Shown here piece by piece: positions 11,141 to 22,700 of a stretch of DNA of 64,000 bases. The translations under genes and the position numbers were made by a program. The stretch's first letter is position 1; each line of letters opens with the position of its first letter. The notes under the pieces are model-generated. The model had not been told where the DNA came from. It ran no database searches and was given only the letters and a program-made list of their open reading frames with translations. This DNA is from Periplaneta americana (lineage: Eukaryota > Arthropoda > Insecta > Blattodea > Blattidae): positions 105,621,501 to 105,685,500 of the forward strand of contig NC_091117.1 of NCBI RefSeq assembly GCF_040183065.1, read 5' to 3'.

Positions 11141-12373
11141 ATGAATAGTGCAGTTAAAAGGGAAAATACTTTAAAAGCAATATTTAATAAAGAGGAAACG
11201 CGTCCTACAGCATTTGACATACATAGATGGATAGAAGAAGGGTTATGTATCAAAGACGCGGAAATACACGCGATTCAGTTAGTAGGGAAACAAAATGCAG
11301 TGTATATTAAACTTACAAATAAAATTAGTTATGAATATTACCTACAACAACATACTGGATCTTCATCCATTAAACTTATGAATGGAGATAATGTAACAGT
11401 CAACATAACCCCTGCAGACGAAGAAGTCGTGATGGTACGAGTGCTCAACATACCACCGGAAGTGTCCAATGAAAGAATACGACACGTGCTACAGAACTAT
11501 GGGAAAGTGCAACATATAGAGAAAGAAAAGTGGTCATCAAAATTTCGATATAATGTCTATACCGGTATACGCATTACACACATGGTATTAAACAAGGTCA
11601 TACCTTCGTCGATTGTCATAGTCGGTCACGAAGCCTATGTAACTTACCCTGGGCAGGAACTTACGTGTTTTTCTTGTGGAAGTACAGCTCATATACGGCA
11701 AGCGTGTCCTAATAGGAATATAAAAGCCCCTGTGACGGTACAATCTCGAACACGTCTTACACTGAGTGACTTGATCCCTTCTCCTAGTGTTTCCAAAGCA
11801 GCGACAACTCCTACTATGACTAGTGTTTCATCTGAAAATGGGACTGATAGTTTATCCGAAAAACAAGCATCTATTGGTACTTCGGATACAAAATTAATGT
11901 ACGAGACTACTTCATTGCAAAAGAAATCAATAACGCAAAAGAGTAGTGTAGTGTCTGATAAGACGGTGACTATGACGTTAGAACAGGGTGACTCGGAAAC
12001 AGATTCAGCAGATGACGTATCAGAGATTCTTCACGAGCAACCAGTGAAAAAGTATAAAGCAATGGAATCTTCTGACACTGGAGAGTGTTCTGCTAATGGG
12101 CAGAAGAATCCTGTCGACGTTGTTGTTCAAGTTACTACAGGTGAGTCAAAGGATCCTGAAGAAATTCGGGGAGCAACAGCAACAGTTCCAGAGGATTGGA
12201 ATGAAGCAATGCAACAAGAAGAGCAAGATCCTGGATCGACAAACAAGTCCTCGTCACAGGAGATTGGTGTTAAGAAATTGGCTAAAAGCAGTAATCCTCC
12301 TAAACATCGTTCACACCCTTACAAAGGAGAAGGCAGTAAACTAGGATTTCCACTATTACGTCCAGTTGACTAG
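11141..12373 (+). CDS. LINE ORF1, zinc-knuckle RNA-binding protein
   Basis: An intact 410-codon frame starts at ATG 11141, the first ATG after the GC-richer leader. Residues about 95-170 read like an RRM-type fold: VVMVRVLNIPPEVSNERIRH, then LQNYGKVQHIEKEKW. Next comes one CCHC knuckle, C-X2-C-X4-H-X4-C, at residues 176-189 (CFSCGSTAHIRQAC). The last 200 residues are Ser/Thr/Glu-rich and low in motifs. In Tx1-type elements ORF1 protein coats the element RNA and acts as a chaperone in the RNP. ORF2 follows 74 bp downstream in a different frame. It could be expressed, but nothing in the sequence proves it. Confidence 0.8.
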   Translation: MNSAVKRENTLKAIFNKEETRPTAFDIHRWIEEGLCIKDAEIHAIQLVGKQNAVYIKLTNKISYEYYLQQHTGSSSIKLMNGDNVTVNITPADEEVVMVRVLNIPPEVSNERIRHVLQNYGKVQHIEKEKWSSKFRYNVYTGIRITHMVLNKVIPSSIVIVGHEAYVTYPGQELTCFSCGSTAHIRQACPNRNIKAPVTVQSRTRLTLSDLIPSPSVSKAATTPTMTSVSSENGTDSLSEKQASIGTSDTKLMYETTSLQKKSITQKSSVVSDKTVTMTLEQGDSETDSADDVSEILHEQPVKKYKAMESSDTGECSANGQKNPVDVVVQVTTGESKDPEEIRGATATVPEDWNEAMQQEEQDPGSTNKSSSQEIGVKKLAKSSNPPKHRSHPYKGEGSKLGFPLLRPVD

Positions 12374-12447
12374 ATCTTTGACCGACGATTACTGGTTGTG
12401 CATTGTGCAACATTTTATTGAAGTTTGTTCTGCTATTGGCCAAAGTA

Positions 12448-15400
12448 ATGACCATCAATATAAGCATTGCCACTGTGAATTTCAACAATAATTCATTGCC
12501 CACAAAACTTTATGCATTGAAACGTTTTTTTTGTGGAGCACGATGTTGATATTATTTTCCTTCAAGAGGTATCCACTGCAGATTTTTCGTCCTTATATAA
12601 TTATACATCATATGTGAATCTAGGTACTTCTCGGTTGGGTACAGCTCTCATTACCACAGCTGGAATTAATCTCCAGTCAGTGGTACAACTTCCCTCTGGT
12701 AGAGGTATTTGTGGACGTTTCAATGGTTATGATTTTGTCAATATTTACGCTCCTTCAGGTAGCAATAAACGGCAAGAGAGGAATTAATTTTTTCAAACGG
12801 ATGTTCCTTATCTCATGCGTTCCCTGAATGATGCTTATGTGTTTGGAGGGGATTTTAACTGTGTACTCCGTCCGCAAGATTGTACGGGAGAGTACCGATC
12901 TAGCAATACACTACAGCGTTTGGTGACAGGACTACAAATGAGTGATGCCTGGTTAATGAAGCATAATGATGTAGGTTATACGTATGTGGCTAGTAATTCT
13001 GCTGCTAGATTAGATCGTTTTTACGTCCATCGGGCAATAGCTCCAAACATTCGACGAATTAAGATCATTCCTGTAGCCTTTTCTGATCACTCAGCGGTCG
13101 TAATGCATATTGAAATGAATATGTCGTTTTTGATATTTGGACGTCCCTACTGGAAAATGAACACAAGGTGTCTTCAAATCCCACAAGTAATGGAAGAGCT
13201 ACAGCAGTTGTGGACTGAATGGTCGAAGAAGAAATCCAAATATCATGATGTAGTAAATTGGTGGGAATATTATATTAAATCCCAATTAAAGAAATATTTC
13301 CAAAGACAAACTTATCTTCAATATCATGCCGATGAACATAATCTTAATTTCTATCATCAATGCCTGCTCGACTTGCATCATAGTTCCATATCACACTCAG
13401 AACGACGCACTCAACTCAACAAATATAAAGCTAAAATTTTGGGAATTCTGAGACAGCGAATGGAGAGCTTAAAATTTCGAAGCGGACTAATCCCTACCAT
13501 AACAGACGAAAGAATCAACCTCTTCCCACTTATACAGACGCATAAAAGAAAACGCTCTACCATGATCAGAAAAATTCAAGACAACACAGGCCAGCACTAT
13601 ACTACACAACATGACATAAGTAACGCTTTTCTGTTGCATTTTAGCAATATTTTTCAAGAAAAATCCCACAATTCACCTTCTCTACGATATTTTGATTCAG
13701 TCAAGATCGCTACTGTATCAGAAGAAGAAAACCTATTGCTTGAACAGCCGGTCACTAAAGAAGAAGTTTACACAGCGCTTTGTCAAGGTAAACGCTCAAG
13801 AACACCCGGAATTGATGGAATTCCACTAGAATTTTATTTAACCAGCTGAGAAATAATTAAGGAGGACTTAACAACAGTGTTAAATGTAATTCTACATCGG
13901 AAGAAGCTCTGTGCATCGCAACAGAAAGGTATTATTGTTCTTATTAAGAAAAAAATCGATGCGGTCACCGTGCACGATTACAGGCCAGTTACATTGCTCA
14001 CATATGACTATAAAATTATAGCTAGAATATTAGCCAACCGCATAAAACCGCTTCTAAGTAAGCTCCTACATCCAGCACAGTACTGTGGCTCGTCTGATCG
14101 GACTATCTTTGATGTGGTGTGTTCCCTGAGAGATTGTGTTGCTACTTCGCTTGAAGATAAAATCAAGAGATTATTGTGTTCCATCGATTTTGAACGTGCC
14201 TCTTACAACGTGAATCATAATTTCATGTTCCAGTGTCTAGCATGGTACGGTTTCAGTGACACCTTTATCTCATATATCAAATGTCTCTATAGTGGAATTA
14301 ATAGTCAGATTCAAATAAATGGTTTTCGTTCACCAATGATCAATATCACTAAATCGATTAGACAAGGTTGTCCTCTTTCTATGTTATTGTTTACTTTAGT
14401 ACTTAATCCACTTATATGTAAATTGCATAATTCTGTTACTGGTATTTCCCTCGGGGAGCAGAAGTTAGCGGTAGTTGCGTATGCGGATGACGTCAGTGTT
14501 TTTCTTTCAAATGAAAAGGATGTTGAACAACTTGAAACTATTTCGAATGAATTCAGTAACATTTCAGGGCTACGTATCAACGAGCAAAAATCCAAGATTC
14601 TTCCGATAGGACAGTGGCAAGTACTTCCGCAGATACCTCCACTGCAAACAGTGAAGACCATCAAAATTCTTGGGATTGTATTTTCGGCTTCTATAGGAGA
14701 GATGATACATCTCAATTGGAAGGCAATTGTTCAAAATATTAAAGTAACAGCGCAAGACTTTTATTTTCGTGATTTGTGTTTGTATCAACGAAGTTGGGCT
14801 GTACAGACGTATATACTGTCCAAGTGTTGGTATTTAGCCCAAGTGTTACCATTAACAAAAGCTTATGCACGACAAATTAATTGTGCAATATCGTGGTATA
14901 TATGGAGAGGTTGTGTGTTTCGGGTGCCTATGTCAACATTAACCTGCAGTCCATCACAAGGTGGCATTGGCTTAATACATGTCATAGACAAATGTCTTGC
15001 GTTATTCCTAAGCAGAGGGAGGATTCAACTTTCTAATGCTTGTTACTCAGCGGCATGTCTCCAACATTGGTCACTTAAATCGGACCTTCGAAATCCACCT
15101 GATCTTCATGTAATCCCAAAGTCGTTACTATATCTTCAAGTTTATTTGCTGGAATGGTGTTACATGGACTCACTAGGTGCAGATCCGAATACGAGACTTA
15201 TTCAGGTAGTGTACCAGAATCTTAGAAGAAGGTCTCCTCCACTACAAATGCGTATACAACGAATCGCTCCTACCAATGTGAATTATGATCGACTCTGGCG
15301 TAACATCAACTCCCCTGCTTTGTCTTTTGATGTCCGCTCCACCTGGTTTAAGGCAGTACATGACGTGGTGGCCACACGCACTCGTCTTTTCTCCATCAGG

Positions 15401-15760
15401 TTGAGTCCAACGGAAGTTTGCCCCTCGTGTCAACAACAGGACACTATTCTGCACCGCATCTCAACATGTTCTTCAGTTATTGACATTTTTGAAGCTGCCA
15501 CGAGTTATGTATGGAACTTAGGTTTAATCAATTGTTCACCCGAGAAGTTCCTTCGTCCCGATTCTCAAATTTCACCTCGTCCTAGACTAAATACCACCTT
15601 GTGGCTTTTAGGTAATACAATTTATTATGTGTTGCAAAATCATGGAGCTTTAGACAAAACTGTATATTTGGATTTTCTCAAACGGACACGGTGGAAGACG
15701 CGACAGAACAGTCAACACAAGATTATGTTTGGCAAATTCATTGACATTGTAGACCAGTGA
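12448..15760 (+). pseudogene. LINE ORF2 endonuclease-reverse transcriptase (three lesions)
   Basis: From ATG 12448 the N-terminus MTINISIATVNFNNN is a typical endonuclease start. A run of eight T near 12524-12532 shifts the frame by one. The protein continues as HDVDIIFLQEV (catalytic Glu), VNIYAPSG, GGDFNCVLRPQD and SDHSAVVMH. An in-frame TAA occurs at 12785-12787 and a TGA at 13847-13849, where a Trp codon is expected before EIIKEDL. RT motifs follow: DYRPVTLLTYDYKII, SIDFERASYNV, RQGCPLS, and AYADD (YADD at 14480-14491). The C-terminus has CPSCQQQDTILHRISTC (C-X2-C-X7-H-X4-C). Both stops lie in the same frame, so losses are few and recent. Confidence 0.85.
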
Positions 15761-15936
15761 TAGTAATATAAAGAACGGTTCAAAGATCACAGGGAAAGTG
15801 TTAAACTTATACATTAATTTACTTAAATAAAAAAAAAAGTGGGCTCGCAAGTTGACCTAAAAATCACAGAAAAATTACCTATAACATTACCATAAATTTC
15901 TGAAAATATGAGCTAGAATTAAAAAAAATGACCGAG

Positions 15937-16008
<72 letters not shown>
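15937..16008. repeat. (AAT)n microsatellite
   Basis: About 24 perfect units, 100 bp downstream of the Tx1-like LINE tail. Confidence 0.95.
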
Positions 16009-16573
16009 GCATTGAATGTCTCCGAAATCACGCCAATGCACATTTAAATATTAGAAGAAACTAATATTCACTGACATTCATCATTGAGCATTGCAGTAAA
16101 GAGCCATAGCCATTTGTAGCGTCTCAGGTTTGAAGGATCGCCAGTTACCTTACTTCCCCTAATTTTAAGTCTTGTGAGATACAATAGGCTATGTCGACTG
16201 TGAGCACTGCGGCTGCAATATTTGTTCTGTTGCGTTGAACTGGGGGAAGCACGGAAATCACGTGATGAGCCTGAATATGACGTGCTCTTCATGTACTGTA
16301 CTTACGGAATTCTTTTGCGAAAAGATATCAAAAAGTCAAAAATAAAAATATGGCGAAATGCAACCTAATTTGAAACTCGTAATATGATATTTAGGTCAAG
16401 TACTTCATTCACACAAAATGATTTTATGATAGTGGGCCTAATATACCTACTCGTAAAATATTATTTAGTTATTTTCAAAATAAGTGTAGCCTATAATTTT
16501 CTTTGGGATTAGCCTGAAGAGGGTTTGGATTTTTGCCATTTAGACAATTTCACCTTCACACCAGATAGATTTC
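16009..16573. other. unrecognised DNA
   Basis: No gene or repeat recognised. Starts with AGCATTGAATGTCTCC, slightly similar to the sequence beside the AAT array at 5.37 kb. Confidence 0.4.
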
Positions 16574-16575
16574 AT

Positions 16576-16651
<76 letters not shown>
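16574..16651. repeat. (TTTA)n microsatellite
   Basis: About 19 units of TTTA. Confidence 0.95.
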
Positions 16652-16902
16652 TAACATATCGATATCATACATAAAAACGCTACATGAAAGTACTCTGAAA
16701 AAGCAAAGTTCGTGTTCGAGGACAATTCGTTTTGATAAAAATACTTGAAAATGTGACGTTTTCAGCATGACGCTGCGGTCAACAAATGAAACAGCACTGG
16801 GCGTGATTCTGATAACGAATGAACGGTCATCCTCGAGGTTGGAATTATCCTAACTCAAACAGTGGCCTGCATTACGCATTACCGTTTATGTCAATATAGG
16901 TC

Positions 16903-17055
16903 ATCCTCTTAGTCCAGTAGATAGCGATGCTGGCTACTAACTAGGCCTCGGGTTCGATTCCTAAATCTTCCAAGTGATTCTTCTGGGTTAGGAATTGTTT
17001 GTCCCTTGGTATGTATGGCCTGGATGTTTGTGTTGTCCTTAGCCTGCATTTAATT
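16903..17055 (+). mobile_element. tRNA-derived SINE (family S3)
   Basis: A tRNA-like head has an A-box-like TAGTCCAGTAGATAGCGATG and, about 35 bp on, a B box GGGTTCGATTCC. The body (GATTCTTCTGGGTTAGGAAT onward) has no coding potential. No target duplication was identified. The following 17056-17440 is unrecognised. Confidence 0.65.
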
Positions 17056-17542
17056 AGGCCCACATATTATGAATGCGATGAAAACTCTTTTATGAAATTT
17101 TAATGAAATTGTTACAATTTTTTCATATAAAGGGACTGCAGCTTCTAATAATTCGGGTTGGACATAATTCACAGAAGATAGCTATGAGACGAGTACGTTA
17201 TTAAAAATGCAAGTTGCAGAGCTTTGTCGTTTAAACTGTAATTCCTCATTATAGCGCCGATGTAAAAATAAATTTATTCTTCAAACACCTCACCTTAGTT
17301 TAGATTAGTGCGAAACACGTGTGACACCAGTATCTGTTTCGAATTTTTAATTAAATTACACAATATGCTCAACGCCCTAAAGAAAGAAATTGTGGGAAGC
17401 TGTGGTTCTTATTATGAGATTCGGATATAGTGTTCTACCCTCTAAATAAAGCATGTTTAGCACGGGCATTTCTAGCCTTGAAACGAGGTGCAACAGTGAC
17501 GTAGAATCTCAGAATCGCATGCAAGTACATGCTTAAAAGATA

Positions 17543-18805
17543 AGGTTGGTGCATAATTCGGTAGCGATTTTTCATAAGTTCATTAAACACATCAGATACA
17601 CATAAGAGAGAAGTTAATCATCAACAATATATTCTTCTTCACTATTTACAACAGTCTGCCAACGCTGGAGTAGTTTTCGATTCCACGCCTTAAAAGTCGC
17701 GTGGTTTTGAGTTAAAGAAGTCGTCAAGCCATGTTCGGAGCACATTTTCATCCAGAAAGGAAGTTTCTTGAAGGTTGTTCGATAGGGAGCGGAAAAGGTG
17801 AAAATCTGAGGGTGCAAGAACAGATGAATAAGGTGGGTACGGAATGACTTCCTAACCCAACTCCTGAAAAGTGTTTTGTGTCAGGTTAGCAGATGCGGAC
17901 GGGCGTTATCGTGGAGTAGCATCACTTCACGCAGTCTTGTTGATCGTTTTTCTCGGTTTGTGTGTGCAAGACGTCTCAGTTGGTGGCAATAAATGTCGGC
18001 AGTGATGGTTACACCTCGTAGTACAGCACATCCTCGCAGTTCAACCAGATGCATAACATTATATTTTGTGGATGCGGACTGGCCTTTGTACGGGGAGTTG
18101 CTTTTTTGTTCGGGCTCCACCATTCCTATATTTTCATTATGTATATTAGCATAAAGACACCATTTCTCGTCACCAGTAACGATATTCGATAGGAATGTTC
18201 GATGTTTTTCATAAGCCAATCGATGACGAGCAAGAAAAGATGCACATATGGCCACCCGCTGATTTTTGTGGTTTTGGCTTAGAGCATGCGGTACCCATAC
18301 AACTAATTTTTTAACCTTGCCCATTGAATTCAAATGTCTCACGATGGTGGAAAGGTCACAGTTCATCACATTCGCCAGTTCTCGGGTGCATTGACATGGA
18401 TCATTGTGGATTAATGTGTTTAAACGGTCTTCATCAAACTTGAATGTGGACTGTCACTAATACCAAAACGACCCTCCTTAAAACGAGATATAATTTTCTT
18501 GCCGTACTCTTTCCGATAGCGTTGTCCCCACGGCGCAAATGTTTCTGGCCGCCTCCGCTCCTTTCGCCCCTCTATTCAACGCAAAAAGAAGAATATGTCG
18601 GAAATATTCCACTTTCTCCATTTTACACTTCATTTTCTAGCTTCCACGGATCCACTCACTATCTGCAAAAATGAAAACTTCAATATGTAAAGTCAAGCAC
18701 AACAATTATACTTCAAATAAAAAATGACAATCGGTAAATAAATCCATAGTAACAGGAGTACCAATACGTGAAACAAAAATGCTACGAACTTAAGCACCAA
18801 GCCAA
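17543..18805 (-). mobile_element. mariner-type transposon
   Basis: A 1.26-kb element is flanked by TA at 17541-17542 and 18806-18807. Imperfect terminal inverted repeats of about 30 bp read GGTTGGTGCATAATTCGGTA on the left and GGCTTGGTGCTTAAGTTCGT on the reverse complement of the right, both followed by a T-run. It encodes a degraded transposase and lies in the loop of the palindromic element. Confidence 0.8.
17614..18635 (-). pseudogene. mariner transposase (inactive)
   Basis: The N-terminal helix-turn-helix region is readable across frames: MEKVEYFRHILLFALNRGAK, then ISRFKEGRFGISDS and IHNDPCQCTRELA. The catalytic domain has TGDEKWCLY (first Asp) and LLHDNARPH (second Asp). The third catalytic position reads PYPPYSSVLAPSDFHLF, where the usual SxDLAP Asp has become Val (GTT). 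Frameshifts occur near 18440 and 17870. Loss of the third Asp of the DD34D triad makes it catalytically dead. It is typical of the mariner family that excises and inserts at TA. Confidence 0.85.
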
Positions 18806-18822
18806 TACTACGTCACTGTTGC

Positions 18823-18825
18823 TTA

Positions 18826-18873
<48 letters not shown>

Positions 18874-20828
18874 TGCTTTTAGAGAACCCGAAGGTTCATT
18901 GCCACCCTCACATAAGCCCGCCGTAGGTCCCTATCCTGAGCAAAATTAATCCAGTCCCTATCATCATATCTCACCTTCCTCAAATCCATTTTAATATTAT
19001 CCTCCCATCTACGTCTCGGTCTCCCAAAAGGTATATTTCCCCTCAGGTCTCCCAACTAACACTCTATATGCAGTTCTGGATTCACCCATATGTGCTATAT
19101 GCCCTGACCATCTCAAACGTCTGGATTTAATGTTCCTCATTATGTTAGGTGGAGAATGCAATGCCTGCAGTTCTCCATTCTCCTGTAACTTCATCCCTCT
19201 TAGCCCCAAATATTTTCCTAAGAACCTTATTCTCGAAAACCTTTAACCTCTGTTTCTCTTTCAAAGTGAGAGTCCAAGTTTCACAACCATACAGAACAAC
19301 CGGTAATAAGGTGGGTGCTCCTGTTATGGCCATGTTCCTGATATGCCCACCCCCCTATTGTGAGTTAGTTAACCAAAAAATCCGCTAAATCGCAGCAGCA
19401 TCCAATGAAAGGGCATCCTGATATGTCACTTGATCGTTTTTCATCCAGTCAGGTTGAGCAATATGGCGTCAGTTGCCTGTTTGCGGTTTTCATGTGACCT
19501 CTTCTTATTTTACTCTGGTAAGTCTCCTTTGTTATATGCATGTTTTTCAAAGACTTGTTTCATGAAAACCATAGTACTCCATTCAGTTTTTAATGTTCTG
19601 TTGATTGGTGTTGTCGTTGATGGCGTATCTTTTACGAGCTGCTCATAATCAAACGATTTTCGTGAAAGCTTACCTGCTCCTGATATGGCCACATCAAATG
19701 CACCATGGCCATATAAAATTCATTTCACTTTTAATTTTTCACCTGACAAATTTACATGCCTTATAGCTGGGATTACGCAAAAATGTTGTATTTTAAGAAA
19801 AACAACGTACTTTTTTTTTTGTGGAAAAATCTGTTTTGACTACACTTTTGAATTATAAAAAAGATTATTAAGTGTCATGTTTATTCATTTTACACCAAAA
19901 TTATTTAATTTCAGCACAACTGGGCTATCAAACTGAAAACAATCACGATTTGTAGAACATGGAACAAGAGTGGCCATATCATGTGCACATGTTCCTGATA
20001 TAGCCACTAGGTAGACTTTTGGAATTTGGGAGTTTTTGGACAATTAAAGCTATGTTTATGGGGAAAGGGAATTGTTTTAAGAAAGTCCATTAGACTGAGA
20101 ACGAGTAAGAAAAAAGTGGTTTACATTTTTTTTTTCAAAATGGCGGCTAGAAAAATTCTCAAACCTTAGCATGGCCATATCACGGACACCTACCTTATAA
20201 CTATTTTATAAATTCTAACTTTAAGTTTTTGAAATCAGGCTAGATAACAAAAGCTTCTCAACTGAATAATAACAGGCATTTTCCATATTTATTCTTCGTT
20301 TAATTTCCTCCAGAGTGTCATTTATATTTGTTACTGTTGTTCAAAGATATTTTTCCACTTCTTCAAAGGATAAATTTCGAATATTTATATTTCATATACT
20401 TTGTATTTTTAAGATTTACTTCCAATCCTTAATTGCTTCAAGTAAAATTCGTGTGTTTTCCTAAGAGTTTGTGAATTTTCTCCTAACATATTCACATCAT
20501 CCGCATAAAAAGCCCGTAACCCGTTCAATTCTAAAGCCTTCCTGGTTTCCTGAGCTTCTCTAATGACATATTCTAGAGCAAAGTTAAAAAGCAAAGGCTG
20601 TAGTGCATCTCTTTGCTTTAGCACGCAGTGAATTAGAAAAGAGTCAGACAGAAACTTGTTTATACGGACTTTGCTGTACGTTTCACTGAGCACATTTTAA
20701 TCAATGGAACTTGTTTCAAATTCAATAAGTACTAGCCCTATATAAAACTCTTCTCTTAACCAAGTCATATGCCTTTTTGAAATCTATGAATAACTGATGT
20801 GCTCTGCCCTTATACTCATATTTCCGTT
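18823..20828 (-). mobile_element. LINE B copy, 5'-truncated, in palindromic element
   Basis: A minus-strand copy of the LINE B family seen at 26.3, 31.5 and 38.1 kb. The tail (TTAC)n at 18823-18870 is the complement of the family's GTAA tail. Coding resumes with AGGGCGGGCTTATG-like complement, [25 protein letters not shown], then (after 19309-20195) [17 protein letters not shown] with the catalytic YADD. It is full of stops and more diverged than the other copies, so it is older. The 5' end at about 20828 corresponds to the KKWEYKGT region. No clear target duplication is seen. Confidence 0.85.
19309..20195. mobile_element. 887-bp TA-flanked DNA transposon inside LINE B
   Basis: Inverted ends are AGGTGGGTGCTCCTGTTATG on the left and AGGTAGGTGTCCGTGATATG on the complement of the right. 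TA duplications lie at 19307-19308 and 20196-20197. Deleting the element plus one TA restores the LINE B sequence CCGGTAATATAACT seen in the other copies. The motif CTGATATGGCCA and variants recurs near both ends and internally (about 19330, 19680, 19975, 20000, 20170). A 60-codon minus frame (19692-19510) has no recognised domain. TA target and terminal style suggest a pogo/Tc1-type non-autonomous element. Confidence 0.8.
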
Positions 20829-20882
20829 ACCTCGTTTAAAGGCTAGAAATGCCCGCGCTGGACATGGGTTCTTTAAATAATT

Positions 20883-22675
20883 GAGGGGTTACGTGGACTA
20901 ACAGCAAGATCATACTTTTGAGTAAACTGAAGTTGAAAATTACGATATTACTTTTTGTGTGTTCCTATGATATTCCATCAAAATTTTAAAATATACATTA
21001 TCAATATAGCATTCCTTAAACACACAAATGTCACGAAGTAATAGCTATTATTGAACTACAATATTTTAAAAAATGTTAATAGTAACTTCCTTTTAAGTTG
21101 TTAGTCCACAGAACACCAATAAATGGTTTCTATTGGAGAATATTATGTAACATAAGAATAGAAACACTTCTGTTAACTTTGTACTTTACTGCACAATAAC
21201 ACAAATGCATAAATAAACTCCATTCTTTCGTACTATACTCTGAAAATAATATATACAAAATTAATTAATGATTTCATTATATAAGTTAAATTAAAGACAT
21301 ATTAATATTTTAACTATGTTTACCTTTGTTCATACATCCTTATGATATTAAATAAAAAGTTTTGACTTTTTAAACCTGAAATTTAATGTACAAAACAAAC
21401 ATGGTTTTCATTCATCTTCATCGGTGAGTTCAGATTCATCATTGCTTATAGAACTGCGCAGTTACATTAAGCCTCGGAATAGCCAAATTTTGACTAAAAT
21501 CAAATTCTAGTACAAGAGTATCATAATCTCCATTCCCAAAATTCTTCACTTTTTCAAGATATTCCTCTTTAAGACTGTTGTACTTCTGAACATTTCTAAG
21601 GTGAATCCCATAGTCGATCATTGGGATTCACGTTTAACATAAGTTCAGTTTCCCTACAGTAGTCACAAATATGGGATCTTGGTTTTCTGAAACTGTAACA
21701 GCTGTTTTCTCTGAAGAATTGATGATAAGTTTGATATTTCATTGACAAATGTTTTCCTTTTTGTTCAAAGTAATATTGCTGGAAAGACTTAAACAAGTGA
21801 CAACATTTAAAGTGGGATCATCAAAGTACCGTCTAGCAAAACTGCGTCTTGCATAATGTGACGACTTAGAAGGGAATAAACTCCAGTGTACGTTTACCAT
21901 ATCCCATATTTCTTGATAAGTCTTCCTTGGTCGATTTGTGTCTTTTCCACGATTTTCAGTTGTAGCAACAGCCCCCACTTTCAAAGCTTGCTGACATGTT
22001 TACATACGGGCTTCTGTATTTGCAACACTTTTAGTAAAATTCCTTTACATGCAGTGACATTAGTGCCCTCTAATTTCACTTTGTATACAAATGAATACTG
22101 ACTATTTCTTCCAGATGTAGGTTTCTTTGTGTTACGGAAAGGTTTTTTTTTTTTCAATGTAACCTAACAACATTGTGTCCTGCAGTTATTTTTCTCCAAT
22201 ACTCCAAAATCCACTGAAAAGTCTCTGCTGATCAAGATGATTGAATTCACCTGCATAATTCAATTTACAACATGTTTTCACAACAGCAAATCGTTTAGCG
22301 GGTATAGTTTTACCGCTCCTTGAAAGGTAACTTCTACCGGATTAGCCTACGTTTCTTCTTTGCACTTTCTTTTTTCCAACTAAGTTACTTTTCCTTATTT
22401 TTCTTTTCACACCTCTCGTGGATATAGTACTTCCATACGCAGAACCGCTTTCATTGTCAGAATCAGTCTCCATTTATGTTTACACTGAACAGACACAACG
22501 CAGTCGGGCCGCTAAACACTCAGTAAGAAAAAGATTCTGCTTCTGCTGACCTCTAGGAATAAGGTAGAGAAACAATATTTTGTTACAATATAAAGCACAC
22601 AAGAGGCTGTCGGAAAATGTGATCTGTGAAATAACGACTTAAAGCCACTTAGGTTGTTAGTCCACATAACCCCTC
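20883..22675 (-). mobile_element. Sola-like DNA transposon, internally deleted
   Basis: Terminal inverted repeats GAGGGGTTACGTGGACTAAC (left) and GAGGGGTTATGTGGACTAAC (complement of right) differ at one position in 20. They are bounded by an exact 4-bp duplication AATT at 20879-20882 and 22676-22679. The interior carries a decayed transposase-like protein. A 4-bp duplication with GAG ends is reported for Sola-type elements. I assign it on that basis and not by alignment. Confidence 0.6.
21440..22473 (-). pseudogene. Sola-like transposase fragment
   Basis: Reading starts at ATG 22473 with an acidic, Ser-rich N-terminus (METDSDNESGSAYGS) followed by a Lys/Arg-rich stretch. Pieces then run through several frames: AKRFAVVKTCCKLN, LDQQRLFSGFWSIGEK, RPRKTYQEIWDMVNVHWSLF, YARRSFARRYFDDPTLNVV, SFRKPRSHICDYCRETELML, and DTLVLEFDFSQNLAIPRLNV before loss near 21440. 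The CxxC pair and the LEFDFSQN acidic motif resemble a transposase family common in arthropods. The C-terminal half, where further catalytic residues would lie, is missing. Inactive. Confidence 0.55.
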
Positions 22676-22700
22676 AATTGTAGTAAGATATGACTAACTT

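Larger units (their letters stand above)
11031..15838 (+). mobile_element. Tx1/L1-type LINE, nearly full length
   Basis: The element has a putative GC-richer 5' UTR (about 11031-11140), an intact zinc-knuckle ORF1 (11141-12373), a 74-bp spacer, and an ORF2 with endonuclease, RT and C-terminal CCHC motif (12448-15760). A short 3' UTR ends in about 11 A residues near 15828-15838. Two ORFs, a poly(A) tail and the C-X2-C-X7-H-X4-C end are characteristic of the L1/Tx1 group. Exact ends are uncertain because no convincing target duplication was found. Only three lesions interrupt ORF2, so the copy is young. Confidence 0.8.
17441..22700. mobile_element. long-armed palindromic element carrying four nested insertions
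   Basis: The left arm is at about 17441-17505. The right arm is its reverse complement but split into 18806-18822, 20829-20882 and 22676-about 22700. When the insertions 17543-18805, 18823-20828 and 20883-22675 are removed, the right arm re-forms without a break. It then pairs with CGGGCATTTCTAGCCTT, AAACGAGGTGCAAC and AGTGACGTAG of the left arm, with a loop of about 38 nt. The restored foldback unit would be roughly 170 bp. Superfamily is unknown. The outer limits are fuzzy because the outermost 20 bp of the arms are diverged. Confidence 0.7.

Noticed and set aside
11009..15853. CGCAAGTT at 11009-11016 and 15846-15853 as target duplication of the Tx1-like LINE
   Set aside because: The right copy is 8 bp beyond the A-run and the left lies inside the presumed 5' region; an 8-bp match is expected by chance.
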